NCBI GenBank assembly: GCA_034927345.1
Contig: JAYFQE010000013.1
Span: 1 to 64,000 of the forward strand
Source of the DNA: JAYFQE01 sp034927345
GTDB lineage: Bacteria; Bacillota; Clostridia; Saccharofermentanales; UBA5734
Length of the DNA stretch: 64,000 bases
Reading direction: 5' to 3'
Shown here: positions 60,933 through 64,000 of the stretch, piece after piece
Layout: each line of letters starts with the position of its first letter
Numbering within the stretch: position 1 is the first letter of the stretch
Translations under genes and position numbers: made by a program
Notes under the pieces: model-generated
What the model was told of the DNA's origin: nothing
The model's database searches: none
What the model saw: only the letters and a program-made list of their open reading frames with translations

Positions 60933-61853
60933 TTAAACCAAATTAATGACTTCAGGGATACAAGCGGTCTGTGGAATCGGGATTTCATAATCTGTAAAAG
61001 AACGGGGTTCTTCAACTTTAGTGGTAATCTGCAGAGAACGCTGAATCGTTGCAGACGTTTCTTTCGGTGTCTTTTCATCGTGTTTCCACCAGTAAACGCA
61101 ACAAACCTCGCAAGTACCGTCAGGACGTGCAGAAGATGCGTCATTTTCAAATAATGTACACAAGGAAATTTTAATTTTCTCTGCATCCTCATCTGTGAAT
61201 CCGGTTTTTTCAGCAAGTTGGCAGTTTATGCTGCCGCGAATCACATACAAGCCAAAATTCACATAATGCTTCGTGCCCATTGTATCAGAAGCCTTTCCAC
61301 TTTTTCCGGCTTCTGCATTTACGCTTTTTGTGATTTGCATATCAACAATCTCAATGGGATCAACACTGACTGCTTGTTGGATGGATACCGGCCCACGTAC
61401 ACCGACGGATAGTTGACTACCATTTTCATCTTCCTGCCCGATTGCTTTTTTTGTGTCTTTTTTAAAAGCAAACACTTGACCGAAGGATCTCACGTCAATC
61501 CATTTTTCACAGGCAATTTTTGCAAACACTTCAGCATCTGCATCCTTGCCCTTTTTAATTTCCGCAGCTAACTGCGAATCACCGGCTGCACGTTCTTTGA
61601 GACTATGGTAGTTTTCCTTCAGAGAAGGATCAAACTTCATGTCATTTTCCATTCCGTCTGTTTGGACAAAGATATAATTACCCATTTCCTGAAGACGATT
61701 TCGAATTTTTCGTTTGATTGCTACATCAGAGAAAATACCATAACCATTGTAATCCTCACGAGGGCGGTTCCCATTGAGCGGGTCTCCGTTGATGTTCGCA
61801 CGTGTTACCGATACGATTGCTGCGAAATCAATTTTGTTTTGCAGAATAGCCAT
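60933..61853 (-). CDS. cas7: Type I-C Cascade backbone protein Cas7 (Csd2)
   Basis: 306 residues from the ATG at 61853, nine bases after GGAGG. The Cas7 RAMP marks are IVSVTRANINGDPLNGNRPRED at the N-terminus (shown in part), WIDVRSFGQVFAF, VGVRGPVSIQQAVSVDPI and MGTKHYVNFGLYVIRGSIN. Several copies coat the crRNA in the type I-C complex. The csd1 stop lies one base before it. No further cas gene follows before the terminator at 60920, so cas4, cas1 and cas2 are not in their usual place downstream. Confidence 0.95.
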   Translation of the reverse strand: MAILQNKIDFAAIVSVTRANINGDPLNGNRPREDYNGYGIFSDVAIKRKIRNRLQEMGNYIFVQTDGMENDMKFDPSLKENYHSLKERAAGDSQLAAEIKKGKDADAEVFAKIACEKWIDVRSFGQVFAFKKDTKKAIGQEDENGSQLSVGVRGPVSIQQAVSVDPIEIVDMQITKSVNAEAGKSGKASDTMGTKHYVNFGLYVIRGSINCQLAEKTGFTDEDAEKIKISLCTLFENDASSARPDGTCEVCCVYWWKHDEKTPKETSATIQRSLQITTKVEEPRSFTDYEIPIPQTACIPEVINLV

Positions 61854-61854
61854 T

Positions 61855-63876
61855 TTAATTTTCCTCCATCTCTGTATTGACAAATTTTTCATCAGTCTTG
61901 TCTGTCCCATCTTTTTTTTGATACTTCAGAGCCGCTCGCTGGCAGTCATAACCGAGAAGAAATCTTCCATCAAGTGCCTTCTTTTCATAAAAAGCACCTT
62001 CCTTGAACATATCAGATATTTCACTGTATAGATTTTTATAATACTCTCGGTTGCTTGGTTTTAGCTGTTTAAGGTATATTTGTGTATTCCTGCGAATGAG
62101 CTCCCATGTGCGAAACGGCGTACGAGAAAACTGCTGCATATACCGTTCTGCATTCGTAATGCGTGTTTCGTCACGTTCAAACGTGCTTCGCTCAATCTTT
62201 TCGGCAACTGCCAGCAAGCGTCCAAAGAGATAACTTCGATCTGTGCATTTTTCATCAAGCTTCATATCAAAAACCACTCCTCTTTCCCAATAGTATCGTT
62301 TTACCAGAGAACAAGTAATATGAAGAACTCTGAGGTAGTTGAACTCTTTTTCATAAGCTACTGGATTGGATGCTTTTTTTACTGCGTTGTAAACAATATC
62401 AAGTGGAATTGCCTTTCCGTCAATAATACAGGGACGTAGACGATCGAATATGGAAATAAGCGCAGGACATTTGCCGTCACTGTTAGAACGTAAAGTAAGC
62501 TGTTTATTCTGTTCCGTGCCATAAACTACTTTTGCTACTTCACTTATAGCCGCCATGCCCTCGTATTGGCAGAAGTGCTTATCCATGAAATACTCATGAC
62601 GCCAACAACAGCTTTCCTGCCAAGCTCGAATGTTGTCAAGATAGCGAGAGGTTGCCAGTTCTTTATAATAGGTTAGGGCGAGACGACCAGGAGTTGCGCT
62701 GTCAAGCGCCATGACTATCATAGATGATAAATTACTCAGTTTCATTGAATATCCATCCAACGCCATATTTAATTCTTTGGCAGATATATAGTTGGTATCA
62801 TTTTTCTGTATATCTTTCTCGTCAAATAGCACATCGTCGTCGATATCTGTCTCTTCATTTTCACTTGCAATCCTTCCGATTATCGTTGCAGCACTATCGT
62901 AAAAGCGCGGCATATCTTTTAGGCTGCTTTCCCATGTCACAATACACAAGCCATCACGTACATATCCCTGCCTGCGAATAATCCACTTCAATGCATTGTG
63001 TATTTTTTGTGAGGTTTCATAGCCGATTGACATCGCTTCGTTGAAACCGTTTTCTTTGTCTTTCGTTTTGAAACGACCGCGGTAAGTAAAATTTTCATTA
63101 TCGTTTGAAGAAATCAAGCTGGCCTTTGTATCCCATTCACCACGGATTTTAACAGGATTTGTCTTTGCAGTTAAAACTGCATCACCAGTCAGAAAGCATA
63201 TATCTATTTGTTTTGTAGTTGATAAATAATAAGAAATAAAGCTACGCTGTACGTCTTTGTCCAACCATACAGAGGAATCATTCTGCTGCGTATCACCTGT
63301 ATAAACCCGAAACCGCACAAAGGCTTTATCAATGCTCACCCCTTGAAATTTCTTTCTATCAGATATTATCCCTGCATCATCTGTAGTCAGTACTTTGCTT
63401 TTTATTAAATCGTCAACGGTGCTTTCCTTTGAAACATACTTGAGAATAGCGATGACTTTAGGATGTGCATATACCGAGGAACACCAATTAGACAATCCTT
63501 CCAGATATGATGGATAGCTTTTTTCAATATCATCTAATTTCCGCTTTTTCTTCTTTTCCGTCTCTCCATCGCAATACATGGTTACTTTATCCGAAAAATC
63601 TCCTGCAATATATGATAGGCTGTCGCATAAGGGCAGTGCTTTTACGCCGCTGGTTCTGCGATCAGGGTATGGTACGATTGTTTCTGATTCTGTTTTATTT
63701 AGCGAACGAGCATTAATAAAATTTCCTTCTCCGTCAATGGTGATCTCAATTTGTGCTTTCATCGTGTCGTATCCCAAAGGAATTAATGTCAGTGACTTTC
63801 CATTCCACGTTTCAATCTCACCGGCACGCCATGCGTTTGCATCAAACAAAGTACACAGGGAGGATGCCCAGCTCAT
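61855..63876 (-). CDS. cas8c: Type I-C Cascade large subunit Cas8c (Csd1)
   Basis: 673 residues. Csd1 marks are the start SSLCTLFDANAWRAG, GEGNFINARSLNKTE, TIVPYPDRRTSGVKALPLCDSLSY, partial here, and the C-terminal GRLLAVAEKIER with YFKLMQ-like MQQFSRTPFRTWELI and FLLGYDCQRAAL. It recognises the PAM and makes contact with Cas3. In most I-C systems an internal start also gives the small subunit Cas11c; an internal ATG in the C-terminal third is possible but not assigned. ATGA overlap with the preceding gene. Confidence 0.94.
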   Translation of the reverse strand: MSWASSLCTLFDANAWRAGEIETWNGKSLTLIPLGYDTMKAQIEITIDGEGNFINARSLNKTESETIVPYPDRRTSGVKALPLCDSLSYIAGDFSDKVTMYCDGETEKKKKRKLDDIEKSYPSYLEGLSNWCSSVYAHPKVIAILKYVSKESTVDDLIKSKVLTTDDAGIISDRKKFQGVSIDKAFVRFRVYTGDTQQNDSSVWLDKDVQRSFISYYLSTTKQIDICFLTGDAVLTAKTNPVKIRGEWDTKASLISSNDNENFTYRGRFKTKDKENGFNEAMSIGYETSQKIHNALKWIIRRQGYVRDGLCIVTWESSLKDMPRFYDSAATIIGRIASENEETDIDDDVLFDEKDIQKNDTNYISAKELNMALDGYSMKLSNLSSMIVMALDSATPGRLALTYYKELATSRYLDNIRAWQESCCWRHEYFMDKHFCQYEGMAAISEVAKVVYGTEQNKQLTLRSNSDGKCPALISIFDRLRPCIIDGKAIPLDIVYNAVKKASNPVAYEKEFNYLRVLHITCSLVKRYYWERGVVFDMKLDEKCTDRSYLFGRLLAVAEKIERSTFERDETRITNAERYMQQFSRTPFRTWELIRRNTQIYLKQLKPSNREYYKNLYSEISDMFKEGAFYEKKALDGRFLLGYDCQRAALKYQKKDGTDKTDEKFVNTEMEEN

Positions 63877-64000
63877 AATCCAACCTCCTCATCCGTAAAC
63901 TCTTTTAGCCCCATAAAATTATCGCATTCTTCACCAAATGGTTTGATAGCCATTTGGTGAAGAATTCTTCTGTCCTTGTCCGGTATCGATTCCGGTTCAG
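63873..64000 (-). CDS. Probable 3' end of cas5c, cut by the window edge
   Basis: The last 42 codons of a leftward gene whose TGA overlaps the csd1 ATG (ATGA). In type I-C operons the gene before csd1 is cas5c, the crRNA-processing protein, so position supports the call. The visible tail (LHQMAIKPFGEECDNF and GLKEFTDEEVGL) does not show a clear Cas5 motif, so a variant or fused tail is possible. Confidence 0.5.
   Translation of the reverse strand, partial: EPESIPDKDRRILHQMAIKPFGEECDNFMGLKEFTDEEVGL
63926..63965. repeat. Perfect 16-bp inverted repeat in the end of the gene before csd1
   Basis: ATTCTTCACCAAATGG (63926-63941) and its exact complement (63950-63965) are separated by eight bases. 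They lie in coding DNA about 55-90 bases before the stop codon and would form a strong hairpin in mRNA or DNA. Confidence 0.85.

Overview
The window looks like chromosome of an anaerobic Gram-positive (Firmicutes, probably Clostridia-type) carbohydrate fermenter. Supporting signs are strong GGAGG ribosome binding sites, consensus TTGACA-17-TATAAT promoters, a yicC-remA-gmk-rpoZ run, pyruvate phosphate dikinase together with a PPi-type phosphofructokinase, HPr-family proteins, LplB/LplC-type sugar permeases and single-chain glycyl-tRNA synthetase. No rRNA, tRNA or CRISPR repeat array was recognised. All identifications come from reading motifs; no database search was possible.

Region 1 (about 1-20 kb) is an accessory catabolic locus. 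A LacI-type regulator and an ornithine-cyclodeaminase-like gene run leftward. A long rightward operon runs from a consensus promoter at 2496. It encodes four paralogous cytoplasmic proteins of the neutral-ceramidase superfamily, a lipoprotein solute-binding protein with two permeases (no ATPase), two paralogous GH39-like glycosidases that alternate with the ceramidase-like genes, a MATE exporter, a protein with a GH67/GH20-type N-terminal domain, and a URO-D-fold protein. Five CG-centred elements (four TATCGAA sites and one TTTTCGAAAA palindrome) over both divergent promoters suggest the LacI protein controls the locus. The ceramidase-like proteins lack the second zinc-ligand histidine of true ceramidases and carry Cys or Ser there. 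This is the best candidate for an undescribed pathway: uptake and intracellular cleavage of a glycoside that also carries an acyl or amide-type linkage.

Region 2 (20-36.8 kb) holds regulators (one DeoR, three AraC, one LacI), a second URO-D-like gene, the hexuronate pathway (uxaB-uxaA-uxaC, leftward), a divergent redox cassette (Fe-S Old Yellow Enzyme, LacI, SDR, FAD-dependent oxidoreductase), a PPi-type phosphofructokinase and a DUF1294 membrane protein.

Region 3 (36.9-47 kb) has a GH29 alpha-L-fucosidase, an ApbE flavin transferase with a small lipoprotein, a large HTH protein of unknown role, metY, a degenerate HPr-like protein and a SNF2/SWIM helicase.

Region 4 (47-60.9 kb) is core genome: rplM-rpsI, an amidohydrolase, tsaE-tsaB-rimI, an HPr-like protein, uvrC, a metallophosphoesterase, yicC-remA-gmk-rpoZ-glyS and ppdK.

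Region 5 (60.9-64 kb) is the end of a leftward, AT-richer type I-C CRISPR-Cas effector operon (probable cas5c end, cas8c/csd1, cas7/csd2). It has no cas4-cas1-cas2 or array after csd2, and a perfect 16-bp inverted repeat lies in the last codons of the gene upstream of csd1.
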